Assembly: GCA_025450255.1 (NCBI GenBank)
Contig: JANWHV010000243.1
Span: 1 to 6,833, forward strand
Length of the DNA: 6,833 nt
Direction of reading: 5' to 3'
Source: Chloroflexota bacterium
GTDB lineage: Bacteria; Chloroflexota; UBA5177; JANWHV01
Shown here piece after piece: positions 1 to 5,408 of the stretch (position 1 is its first letter; the number at the start of each line of letters is the position of its first letter). The notes beneath the pieces are model-generated. The model had not been told where the DNA came from, made no database searches, and worked only from the letters and a program-made list of their open reading frames with translations. A program made the translations under genes and the position numbers.

Positions 1-12
1 ACCCAAAGAGTC

Positions 13-525
13 TCACAATGGGCCGGCATCCGTTACCAAGGCTGTGTAACAGGCGCTGCTGTCGCAGGCGAAAGCATCGAAGTTGATGAACGTATCGCAG
101 GCCCCCGTGGCACAATGGGCGATCGGTGTTGCCCGCACTTGAACCCGGAAGGTGCCTAGCGACCCCCACTGGGGCAAACGCGCCTTGGGGAAGAGATAGG
201 CCAGCAGCGTTTGTAGGAACAGCCCTCGTGTATCGGTGGCCCGTTCGACCGGTAGGGCCGTGCGGACGGTTGGCTGGTCGGGGTCAAAGAGGCGTGGTTG
301 CCAGATCGAGCAGGGGGCTGGGGCTGGAGAGCAGCCATCAAGCCGCCCGCGCACAAGGAGAGACCGCCGAACCCACAGCTTTGGCGTATGGATCAGCAGT
401 ATATGCGCTTCGGCTACGCGATACACCCTGCCGTGGCTCCCGGCGCCATTCAACGCCATGACGCCCCAGGCGACGACTGCCACAAGACAAGCCACGGCAG
501 GCAGGACGAACAGTAGCGGTTTCAT
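13..525 (-). CDS. Exported/membrane-anchored Cys-rich protein of unknown function
   Basis: A 170-residue protein I cannot assign to a named family. Residues 5-24 form one hydrophobic segment after a short Lys-containing start, consistent with a signal peptide or N-terminal membrane anchor, so the rest should lie outside the cytoplasm. The stretch around residues 40-62 (HILLIHTPKLWV, then LLVRGRL) alternates hydrophobic residues like the beta strands of an OB-fold-type domain; this is only a visual impression. The presumed mature part has six cysteines at 65, 72, 138, 143, 154 and 159, in CX6C, CX4C and CX4C spacings, which could form disulfides. The ATG at 525 has only a weak upstream GGGA, but the hydrophobic N-terminus begins directly after it. 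A promoter-like pair lies about 45-70 bp upstream. The coding region ends 12 bases from the window edge. The reading frame is convincing as a real gene; the function is unknown. Confidence 0.75.
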   Translation of the reverse strand: MKPLLFVLPAVACLVAVVAWGVMALNGAGSHGRVYRVAEAHILLIHTPKLWVRRSLLVRGRLDGCSPAPAPCSIWQPRLFDPDQPTVRTALPVERATDTRGLFLQTLLAYLFPKARLPQWGSLGTFRVQVRATPIAHCATGACDTFINFDAFACDSSACYTALVTDAGPL

Positions 526-846
526 CTGGTACGCATCCCGATCGTGAAGAATTCGGTCGCTGCCTGCGATTATCGGCCGCGCCGAGAACCCCGTCCATGA
601 ACGGCATACCGCACAATAGACCGCACAACCCAGCCGGCCCGCTCCGCCGCGCCTTGCTCGGCGGTATGGCCACCGCGGAGTTCCAGTCGCATCGGAAGGG
701 CTGGTTGTGAACCGACCGTGAACGCCGCATCTCGTTGTGCAATTGGTAGCGCTTCACGCCCGGGCACTCGGGCTGCCTCATGGAGGCGGAAGCGATGGAT
801 ATTCCCTGCATGTGTATCCGGAGGTCGTGTCGAGACATGCGGCGCT
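526..846. other. 321-bp non-coding gap with several hairpins
   Basis: Short frames cross this gap but none looks like a protein, and I see no gene. It does hold inverted repeats. CCGCCG (644-649) pairs with CGGCGG (659-664), and CATACCGC (605-612) pairs with GCGGTATG (661-668), so these two are alternative pairings. Then come three consecutive stem-loops: GTGC/GCGC around an 8-nt loop (737-752), GCCCG/CGGGC around 6 nt (758-773), and GCCTC/GAGGC around 3 nt (775-787). GCATGT (808-813) pairs with ACATGC (835-840) just past the SRPBCC stop. No T-run follows any of them, so none is a clear intrinsic terminator. The leftmost part carries the candidate promoter of the downstream exported-protein gene. 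Confidence 0.5.
569..597 (-). promoter_or_regulatory. Candidate promoter for the Cys-rich exported protein
   Basis: On the minus strand a TGGACG hexamer (597-592; 4 of 6 match to TTGACA) is separated by 17 bases from GATAAT (574-569; 5 of 6 match to TATAAT). Transcription would start near 562, giving a leader of about 37 nt before the ATG at 525. The spacing is ideal and the position sensible, but the -35 match is modest. Confidence 0.4.
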
Positions 847-1272
847 CTATGCGGCGGCCTCGCAGCGCCGCTTCAGACCCTCTGCCTCCATGCGCACGTA
901 GCGGCGCGTCATCCGCGCCAGGAGCAGTCCCACAAGCCAGCCGAGCGCGCCGCGCTGCCGAATGCCCAGGCGGACCGCCATGTCGCCGGCCGGTCCCGGC
1001 GTCAAGCGATGAGTGGCGATGGTCGTCATCCCGGCACTCCGGGCTTGCCAGGAGAAGGACTGCCCAGGCTCGACCTCCGTCACTTCCCATACGACCGCCG
1101 GCATCCGCGGCTGCTTAATCTTCACGCGGCTGCCCACGGCGATACGGTCGCCGGTGACGAATTGGAGGCGGGTCATCGACGCCGTCCACTCCGGCCAGCG
1201 CGCGACATCGATCAATACCGACCAGATGTACTCGCGTGGCGCCACGATAGCGATGGAATCCTCGTAATCCAT
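847..1272 (-). CDS. SRPBCC family protein (polyketide cyclase/dehydrase-like)
   Basis: A 141-residue protein with the build of the START/Bet v1-like SRPBCC superfamily, whose members form a helix-grip cavity for hydrophobic small molecules and act as cyclases, dehydrases or carriers. The visible signature is an N-terminal strand followed by APREYIWSVLIDVARWPEWT (residues 11-30), the usual 'P.e.vw..l.D..rwpeW' opening. Strands at about 46-52 (VGSRVKI), 59-67 and 71-77 follow, and then the long C-terminal helix from about 109 to 139, which packs across the cavity. The length is normal for a single-domain member. I chose the ATG at 1272 because GGGAGG sits 5 bases upstream and because the upstream extension to 1401 lacks family-like sequence. 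The gene follows the P450 with a gap of about 270 bp that contains its own candidate promoter and palindromes. The substrate cannot be inferred; a generic stress or lipid-binding role is as possible as a role in ring closure. Confidence 0.85.
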   Translation of the reverse strand: MDYEDSIAIVAPREYIWSVLIDVARWPEWTASMTRLQFVTGDRIAVGSRVKIKQPRMPAVVWEVTEVEPGQSFSWQARSAGMTTIATHRLTPGPAGDMAVRLGIRQRGALGWLVGLLLARMTRRYVRMEAEGLKRRCEAAA

Positions 1273-1341
1273 GGCACCCTCCCGACGAACGCGGCGGGCA
1301 GCCGGCGGTTCGATACCGGCCCCGCGCTGCTCGACCCAATG

Positions 1342-1373
1342 AATATAGTGTGCCATGTGGTACATGACTGTAC
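1342..1373 (-). promoter_or_regulatory. Candidate promoter and operator palindromes of the SRPBCC gene
   Basis: On the minus strand TATATT (1347-1342) could be a -10 box, with a start near 1335 and a leader of about 63 nt. No good -35 hexamer is seen at 16-18 bp. Instead, two overlapping perfect inverted repeats occupy that place: CATGT-GGT-ACATG (1354-1366) and GTACA-TGAC-TGTAC (1360-1373). Palindromes over a weak -35 region suggest regulator binding, either a repressor or an activator that compensates for the poor -35. This is inference from sequence symmetry only. Confidence 0.3.
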
Positions 1374-1447
1374 AGGCTGGCCGGCTGCGGAAAGGGAACA
1401 CTGCCGCCGTGGACGAGGCCCACGAGTGCTACCTCGCCGGCTTTGAA

Positions 1448-1497
1448 GCGCGGCTTTCCGCGCAAAACACGGTCCCCTGAGATGCCATGAGCGGCAT
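1448..1497 (-). terminator. Two hairpins downstream of the P450, possible weak terminator
   Basis: Past the P450 stop, the minus-strand transcript meets ATGCC-GCTCAT-GGCAT (1497-1482) and then GCGCGG-AAAG-CCGCGC (1463-1448). The second is a perfect 6-bp all-GC stem with a 4-nt loop. Only TTC follows the second stem, so the U-tract of a classical intrinsic terminator is missing. The hairpins may end the P450 transcript weakly or protect its 3' end. Confidence 0.3.
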
Positions 1498-1538
1498 TTC
1501 CGGACATGCAACAATCCGCGAGCCGTCTCCACGTAAAT

Positions 1539-2780
1539 CTACACCGGCACGGTCCAGAGATCGCGCAGGGCCCGCAGCCCATGGCGAGGATGCCACGACG
1601 GCGCCGGATCCTCCATGCGGCTGGCAGACAGGCGGTCGAGTATCGCGTTCAGCGCGTAGCGCCCCTCGGTGCGCGCAAGCGGCGCGCCCAGGCAGAAGTG
1701 CGCGCCCCAGCCGAACGCGACCTGCTTGTTCGGCGCGCGGTCGATACGCAGACAGTTCGGGTCAGGGAAGGCCGCCGGATCCCGATTTGCCGCCGCCGCG
1801 CATAGGACAATAGTTTCGCCGCGCCGGATATGCCGGCCGCCGAGATCCAGGTCCTCGCCCGCCACGCGCGAGATGAGCGGGATCGGCGCTTCGAAACGGA
1901 GGAACTCCTCCACCGCGGTGGGCATCAGCGCGGGATCCGCGCGCAGGCGGGTGAGCGCATCCGGGTGCTGCAAGAGCAGCAAGGCCGAAGAGCTGATCAG
2001 GCTTGTCGTCGTATCGTGGCCGGCGGAAAACAGAAAGACGCAGATGCCCAGCACCTCCGGCACGGTCATGCCGACGGCGTCGGTCATCGTCGTCGCCAAC
2101 TGGCTCACCACGTCGTCCCCCGGCTGACCCTTGCGGCGCTCGATCAGCGTCTTGAAGTAGCCGGTCATCTCCAGGACGCCGTCATGGGCGCGCTCCGCGC
2201 TGGCCACGACGCCGGGGCCGGCCTCGGCCACATAGTCCGAGATATTGATCACCGCTTGCCAGAAGCGGTCGCGGTCCTCGGGCGGTATGCCCAGGATCTC
2301 GCAGATGACGGTGAGCGGCAGGGGATGAGCGAGGCCGGCCACCAGGTCAACGCGGGGGCCCGTCATGCGGCCCGCCAGATCGTCCGCGAGCGCCCGTACC
2401 CGATCGTCGAGGTTCCGCGCCAACGTCGGCGTGAAGACGCGCGCCAGCAGGCGGCGAATCTCGGTGTGACGCGGCGGATCCATGAAGCCGAGCCAGTTAG
2501 AAATGTGTTCGCCCAGGGCCTGCAGCCGGGTTTGCATCTCTGGCGGCAGCTTCCGCATGCTGACGTACGCGCGATCGGAGGAGATTCGCGGGTCCAGCAG
2601 CGCCTTGACCACGTCCTCGTGCCGGCACACGAACCAGGCATCGAGTGGCTCGCTCCAGTGCGTGGGGTGCTTCTCGAGCAGCCAGGTGAACAGGGGATAC
2701 GGATCGTCGAGATGGCCCTCGCAGTATGCCTGGTAGGTAGCCGACCACCGCGCACCGAGTTCAATGGCCGTCCCAGCCAT
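1539..2780 (-). CDS. Cytochrome P450 monooxygenase
   Basis: A 413-residue soluble bacterial class I-type P450, a heme-thiolate monooxygenase that inserts one oxygen atom from O2 into an organic substrate using electrons from a ferredoxin and reductase. All diagnostic motifs are present. The C-helix WLGFMDPPRHTEIRR is at 96-110, with H105 and R109 where heme-propionate contacts are expected. The I-helix oxygen-activation motif AGHDTT is at 253-258 (D256, T257). The K-helix ExxR is E292-F-L-R295. The heme-binding loop FGWGAHFCLG is at 356-365, with C363 as the axial thiolate ligand. Length is typical (about 400). The ATG at 2780 is preceded by GGGAGG with 7 bases of spacing. There is no membrane anchor, so it should be cytoplasmic. 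No ferredoxin or reductase gene lies in the window, so redox partners must be encoded elsewhere. It appears to have its own strong promoter. The substrate and CYP family number cannot be read by eye. Confidence 0.96.
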   Translation of the reverse strand: MAGTAIELGARWSATYQAYCEGHLDDPYPLFTWLLEKHPTHWSEPLDAWFVCRHEDVVKALLDPRISSDRAYVSMRKLPPEMQTRLQALGEHISNWLGFMDPPRHTEIRRLLARVFTPTLARNLDDRVRALADDLAGRMTGPRVDLVAGLAHPLPLTVICEILGIPPEDRDRFWQAVINISDYVAEAGPGVVASAERAHDGVLEMTGYFKTLIERRKGQPGDDVVSQLATTMTDAVGMTVPEVLGICVFLFSAGHDTTTSLISSSALLLLQHPDALTRLRADPALMPTAVEEFLRFEAPIPLISRVAGEDLDLGGRHIRRGETIVLCAAAANRDPAAFPDPNCLRIDRAPNKQVAFGWGAHFCLGAPLARTEGRYALNAILDRLSASRMEDPAPSWHPRHGLRALRDLWTVPV

Positions 2781-2824
2781 GTGCCCGCCTCCCTTTACGC
2801 GCTCCCGCTCACCGCCGGCATTGT

Positions 2825-2841
2825 CTACACGATATGTGGAG
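2825..2841. promoter_or_regulatory. Imperfect palindrome in the P450 leader
   Basis: CTACAC-GATAT-GTGGAG is an inverted repeat with 5 of 6 complementary positions, lying between the predicted transcription start (about 2869) and the P450 start codon. The hexamer GTCTAC occurs twice in direct orientation nearby (2823-2828 and 2847-2852). TCTACC (2848-2853) is also mirrored by GGTAGA (2871-2876) at the edge of the -10 box. The cluster of repeats downstream of a near-consensus promoter is what a repressor-controlled gene would look like, but the assignment is inference. Confidence 0.3.
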
Positions 2842-2875
2842 CAAGGTCTACCGCGGCCACCGGCGGGCGAGGTAG

Positions 2876-2904
2876 AGTATAGGATCGTGCCGCTGGCCTG
2901 TCAA
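2876..2904 (-). promoter_or_regulatory. Near-consensus sigma-70 promoter of the P450 gene
   Basis: On the minus strand a perfect TTGACA (2904-2899) is followed after exactly 17 bases by TATACT (2881-2876; 5 of 6 match to TATAAT). Transcription should start near 2869, leaving a leader of about 89 nt before the P450 ATG. It is the best promoter match I found in the window and points straight at the P450. Confidence 0.75.
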
Positions 2905-2982
2905 CAGTATACGTACGCGGCCTGTGTTGAGAGAAGACGTGTAGTATCACCTTTATCCACCTCTCGCGTGCCCAGGGATACG

Positions 2983-3009
2983 TTCACCACCGAGGCACGG
3001 AGAACCAGG
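2983..3009. repeat. Segment resembling a dispersed intergenic repeat
   Basis: The stretch containing TTCACCACCGAGGCACGGAG, followed by AACCAGG, resembles a 'TTCACCACAGAGGCACAGAGA...' repeat that I recall as scattered between genes in several environmental bacteria. Only one unit is present here, in the gap between the NAT stop and the P450 promoter. The identification rests on memory and was not searched. Confidence 0.3.
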
Positions 3010-3062
3010 TGAACTTGACAGGCGATGCCGCTCCATGGGGTAAGGATCGGCTGTTGAATCGG

Positions 3063-3833
3063 CTATAGCGTGGCCGCGTCAAGGCCGAAATGCGCCAGCA
3101 GCGCGGCGGCGAAGGCATCGGGGCCATCAATATTCTGCTCCACGCGCCGGCCCTGCTCGCTAACGATCAACCGGCGATCGCTGAGCGTGACGTGCCCACC
3201 GGGTAGTATGCGCGTGCAGACGCGGCCGCGCCTAAAGTGGGAGTCGGGCGATGATTGCTGATACTGGCACATCGCCGCGAAATCCTCCAGGCGCCGCGGT
3301 TGCAACGTAAAACGATACTGTGGCGCCCATGCGCCATCGGCATCGCGCTGGAGCAGCGTCCATTCCTCTCCCGTTTGGTCGAGCCGGTACTCCATGCCAT
3401 CCTGGAGCTGAGGGCCCGGCTCGTCCAGGCACAGCGGCTCGCGGAAACCATCGCCAAATCCCACATCCACCAGCCGGCGCCGCTCCAGATGGACCAGCAA
3501 GGTCAGATGGTCGAACTCAGGGCCGAACCCGCCGCTGCTGCTGTGTACGCGCGCCGACAGCAGATCGACGCGGAAGCCCAATACGCGAAGCAATTCGGCG
3601 AAAAGGCCATTCAGCTCATAGCAGAAGCCACCGCGCCGCCGCTCCACGATCTTGGCGAAGAAGCGATCCCGCGCCAGGACGATCGGGCGCTTCAGGTGGA
3701 TGTCCAGATTCTCGAACGGCACGGCAAGGAGATGGGCGCGGTGGAGCGCCCGCAAGGTTTCGGCGCCGGGCGCCACGGGTCCGCGGTACTCGATACGCGC
3801 CAGATACGCGCCAATGTCGGGATTCGCCAACAC
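3063..3833 (-). CDS. nat: Arylamine N-acetyltransferase family protein
   Basis: A cytoplasmic NAT-family enzyme. Members transfer an acyl group from acyl-CoA through a cysteine to arylamines or hydrazines; relatives such as RifF instead form the macrolactam of ansamycins. From the GTG at 3833 it has 256 residues, a usual NAT length. The catalytic triad is intact: C71 in RRGGFCYELNGLF, H109 in FDHLTLLV, and D123 in VDVGFGD, close to Salmonella NAT numbering (C69, H107, D122). The substrate-side motif VPFENLDI is at 38-45. I chose GTG 3833 because GGGGG lies 4 bases upstream and translation then opens close to the family's usual 'D..aYlaRI.Y.G'. An ATG at 3860 would add nine residues but has a pyrimidine-rich upstream with no ribosome site. 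The gene lies 282 bp before the P450 and 120 bp after the cupin. The family call is firm; arylamine acetylation versus amide synthase is not decided by the sequence. Confidence 0.93.
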   Translation of the reverse strand: MLANPDIGAYLARIEYRGPVAPGAETLRALHRAHLLAVPFENLDIHLKRPIVLARDRFFAKIVERRRGGFCYELNGLFAELLRVLGFRVDLLSARVHSSSGGFGPEFDHLTLLVHLERRRLVDVGFGDGFREPLCLDEPGPQLQDGMEYRLDQTGEEWTLLQRDADGAWAPQYRFTLQPRRLEDFAAMCQYQQSSPDSHFRRGRVCTRILPGGHVTLSDRRLIVSEQGRRVEQNIDGPDAFAAALLAHFGLDAATL

Positions 3834-3882
3834 CTTACCCCCAATCCACGCGTCCGGCATGAAGGGGGCCGGCGCCGCCCAC

Positions 3883-3911
3883 GTTATATCCTCGATCGTG
3901 CACCGGTCACG
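3883..3911 (-). promoter_or_regulatory. Candidate promoter of the NAT gene with a palindrome at -35
   Basis: On the minus strand GTGACC (3910-3905; 4 of 6 to TTGACA) is followed after 16 bases by TATAAC (3888-3883; 5 of 6 to TATAAT). Transcription would start near 3876, giving about 43 nt of leader to the GTG at 3833 and only about 16 nt to the ATG at 3860, which favours the GTG. The -35 area sits in CGTG-CACCGGT-CACG (3897-3911), with 4-bp inverted arms, a possible operator. Confidence 0.4.
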
Positions 3912-3931
3912 GCGAGCATATCAAGGGTTAA

Positions 3932-3944
3932 CAATGATCCATTG
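3932..3944 (-). other. Small hairpin after the cupin gene, shared element
   Basis: CAATG-GAT-CATTG on the minus strand is a perfect 5-bp stem with a 3-nt loop, starting 9 bases after the cupin stop. It is followed by TTAACCC rather than a T-run, so it is not a standard terminator. The core GGATCATTG, followed 2-3 bases later by ACCC, is also found just after the SDR stop (4461-4453). Confidence 0.3.
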
Positions 3945-3953
3945 CCCGCGCGT

Positions 3954-4337
3954 TCACTCTACCGGCCAGTGATTCGGCACCTCATATGCCTCATCGCTCC
4001 CCGGCCAGGGCGGCATCGTCATGCAGATGAATTCCAGTGGCCGATCGCCGGTATTGCGAAACTGGAAATGCGTGCCGGTTGGGATGGTGACACACACGCC
4101 CGGCGTGACCTCTACCTCATCTTCCTGGCTATCCAGTTTCCGCCACATCCGGCCGCGGCCGGCGCTGAAATACCAGATCTCCTCGATCGTTTTGTGCGCT
4201 ACGGCCTGCGATACGCCACCGGCGGGAAGCGTTACATGGGCCACCGAACCGCGTGCCAGGGAAAGCAATTCGCGGATATGGGAGCGATCGGGCGCAAGGT
4301 GATCGTACCGCGGCGAGATGCGCTTTGTGGCATACAC
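3954..4337 (-). CDS. Small single-domain cupin protein
   Basis: A 127-residue cytoplasmic protein with one cupin beta-barrel. Motif 1 is seen as VAHKTIEEIWYFSAGRG (46-62): H48, E53 and G60 fit the HxH(X)3-4E(X)6G pattern, except that the first histidine is valine (V46). Motif 2 is G80...PTGTH...N95 (80-95), with H90 as the remaining metal ligand. Three of four usual ligands are therefore present and metal binding is plausible but not assured. A Trp-rich tail, MPPWPGSDEAYEVPNHWP (108-125), resembles a subgroup of stand-alone cupins of unknown function. The start is a GTG at 4337, the only start that keeps the N-terminal strand; an AGAGGA lies about 10 bases upstream, so initiation is probably weak. 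It sits 141 bp after the SDR gene and 120 bp before the NAT gene. Stand-alone cupins may be dioxygenases, isomerases or sugar- or effector-binding proteins; the sequence does not choose. Confidence 0.88.
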   Translation of the reverse strand: MYATKRISPRYDHLAPDRSHIRELLSLARGSVAHVTLPAGGVSQAVAHKTIEEIWYFSAGRGRMWRKLDSQEDEVEVTPGVCVTIPTGTHFQFRNTGDRPLEFICMTMPPWPGSDEAYEVPNHWPVE

Positions 4338-4452
4338 AACCCTACAGTCCTCTACGTCACTATTCCCTCCGCCTCACAGTGTACGCCATGTAGTTTCTCT
4401 ACCGTGCCCGCGTCATGGGTGGGACATCACGGGATCGTGCTAACCAGGGTGG

Positions 4453-4461
4453 CAATGATCC
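4453..4461 (-). repeat. Second copy of the GGATCATTG post-gene element
   Basis: GGATCATTG followed by CC and ACCC lies 17 bases past the SDR stop on the minus strand, matching the element 13 bases past the cupin stop. In this copy the 5' arm of the hairpin is not conserved, so if the repeat is real it is a sequence element rather than a shared structure. A 9-base match could also be chance. Confidence 0.25.
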
Positions 4462-4478
4462 GCGGGCCGGCAATTCCC

Positions 4479-5246
4479 CTAGAAATTCACGTTGCTGAGC
4501 TGGCCGCCGTCGACGCGCAGGTTGGCGCCATTGATCCAGCTCGCCGCCGGGCTGGCCAGAAAGGCCACGGCGCGCCCCACCTCCGCGGGCGTGCCCATGC
4601 GCCCAGACGGTATCTTTGCCCGCACCGCGTCATAGACGGCCGGGTCGTTCCGCTTCACGCCATCCCAGAAGCCGTCCGGGAAGTCGATAGAGCCGGGCGA
4701 AACGACGTTCACGCGGATGCCCTCCGCGCCGTAGGTCTGGCTCAACTGGCCGCCCAGGCCGACGAGCGCCGCCTTGAGCACGCCGTAGGCATGCTGCGTG
4801 GCGTCACTTTCGGCGATCGTCGCCGAGATCGAGGCGATCAGCACCACCGAAGCGGCCGCGGAGCGGCGCAGATAGGGCAGGGCGGCGCGGCAGCCGCGCA
4901 CGCCGCCCATCAGGTCGATCTCATACGTGCGCCGCCACGTCTCCTCGTCCTCGCCGTCGGCCAGCGCGCTCACGTTGTGTACCAGGATATCGATGCCGCC
5001 GAGATCGCGCGCCGCCGAATCGATCCAGGCCGCGTAGGCGGGCGCGTCGGCCACGTCCACGGCGCCGCCGAAGGCGCGGATCCCCGCTGCCCGCAGTACC
5101 GCCGCGGCCGCCGCCACGTCGCCGGCGTTGCGCGCGCAGATCGCCACGTCCGCGCCTTCGGCGGCCAGCGTCTCGGCGATGGCGCGACCGATGCCGCGTG
5201 TCGCTCCGGTGACCAGGGCCTTCTTCCCGGACAGTCCCAGATCCAT
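4479..5246 (-). CDS. SDR family NAD(P)-dependent oxidoreductase
   Basis: A 255-residue classical short-chain dehydrogenase/reductase: a cytoplasmic Rossmann-fold enzyme that interconverts alcohols and ketones with NAD(P)(H). The dinucleotide motif TGATRGIG is at 13-20, with R17 and the ARN at 38-40 favouring NADP(H), as is common when basic residues flank these sites. The adenine-ring DV motif is D64-V65. Catalytic residues are S141, Y154 and K158 (YGVLK), followed by NVVSPGSIDFP (180-190). The C-terminus INGANLRVDGGQ (238-249) is the usual FabG-like ending. Oddities are HNVS (90-93) for the common NNAG, and D111 where many members have the catalytic Asn. The ATG at 5246 is chosen over a GTG at 5258 because GAGGA sits 5 bases upstream. 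The leader carries alternative hairpins. Annotation as 3-oxoacyl-ACP reductase would be over-specific; the substrate is unknown. Confidence 0.95.
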   Translation of the reverse strand: MDLGLSGKKALVTGATRGIGRAIAETLAAEGADVAICARNAGDVAAAAAVLRAAGIRAFGGAVDVADAPAYAAWIDSAARDLGGIDILVHNVSALADGEDEETWRRTYEIDLMGGVRGCRAALPYLRRSAAASVVLIASISATIAESDATQHAYGVLKAALVGLGGQLSQTYGAEGIRVNVVSPGSIDFPDGFWDGVKRNDPAVYDAVRAKIPSGRMGTPAEVGRAVAFLASPAASWINGANLRVDGGQLSNVNF

Positions 5247-5300
5247 CACGATCCTCACTTTCTTACGCTATGCGCGCCAACTCAGCAATCGGCCCGATTT

Positions 5301-5350
5301 GTCTCTGCCGCGAGAGACCACATCCAGGTTGAGAACTGCTTCCCGGTCTC
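5301..5350 (-). promoter_or_regulatory. Mutually exclusive hairpins in the SDR leader
   Basis: Three arms share the same sequence. In the minus-strand RNA they are GAGACC (5350-5345), GGTCTCT (5319-5313) and AGAGAC (5306-5301). The middle arm can pair with the first (6 bp, 25-nt loop) or with the third (6 bp, 6-nt loop GCCGCG on the plus strand) but not with both. The structure ends about 54 nt before the SDR start codon. There is no U-tract after the second hairpin, so a classical attenuator is not shown; it may be a translational or processing element, or chance. Confidence 0.3.
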
Positions 5351-5408
5351 ATCATCTCAAGAGGGAGTGCCGGATCACGGGGAAAGGGATTGACGCGCCA
5401 GGAAGCCG

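Noticed and set aside
737..752. tRNA D-arm-like stem (GTGC-AATTGGTA-GCGC)
   Set aside because: No matching anticodon stem, no TTCGA T-loop and no complementary acceptor arms at tRNA spacing.
338..1090. A 250-codon minus-strand frame across the SRPBCC and exported-protein genes
   Set aside because: It overlaps two better genes in another frame and its translation is compositionally biased with no recognisable domain.
1830..2882. A 350-codon plus-strand frame opposite the P450
   Set aside because: It lies in the same antisense register and is Arg/His/Gln-rich without motifs; the P450 on the other strand carries all family signatures.
3255..5393. A 712-codon open frame on the plus strand spanning NAT, cupin and SDR genes
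   Set aside because: It is in exact antisense register with all three genes; it stays open because TTA, CTA and TCA codons are scarce in high-G+C genes. Its translation shows no domain, while the opposite strand shows three clear families.
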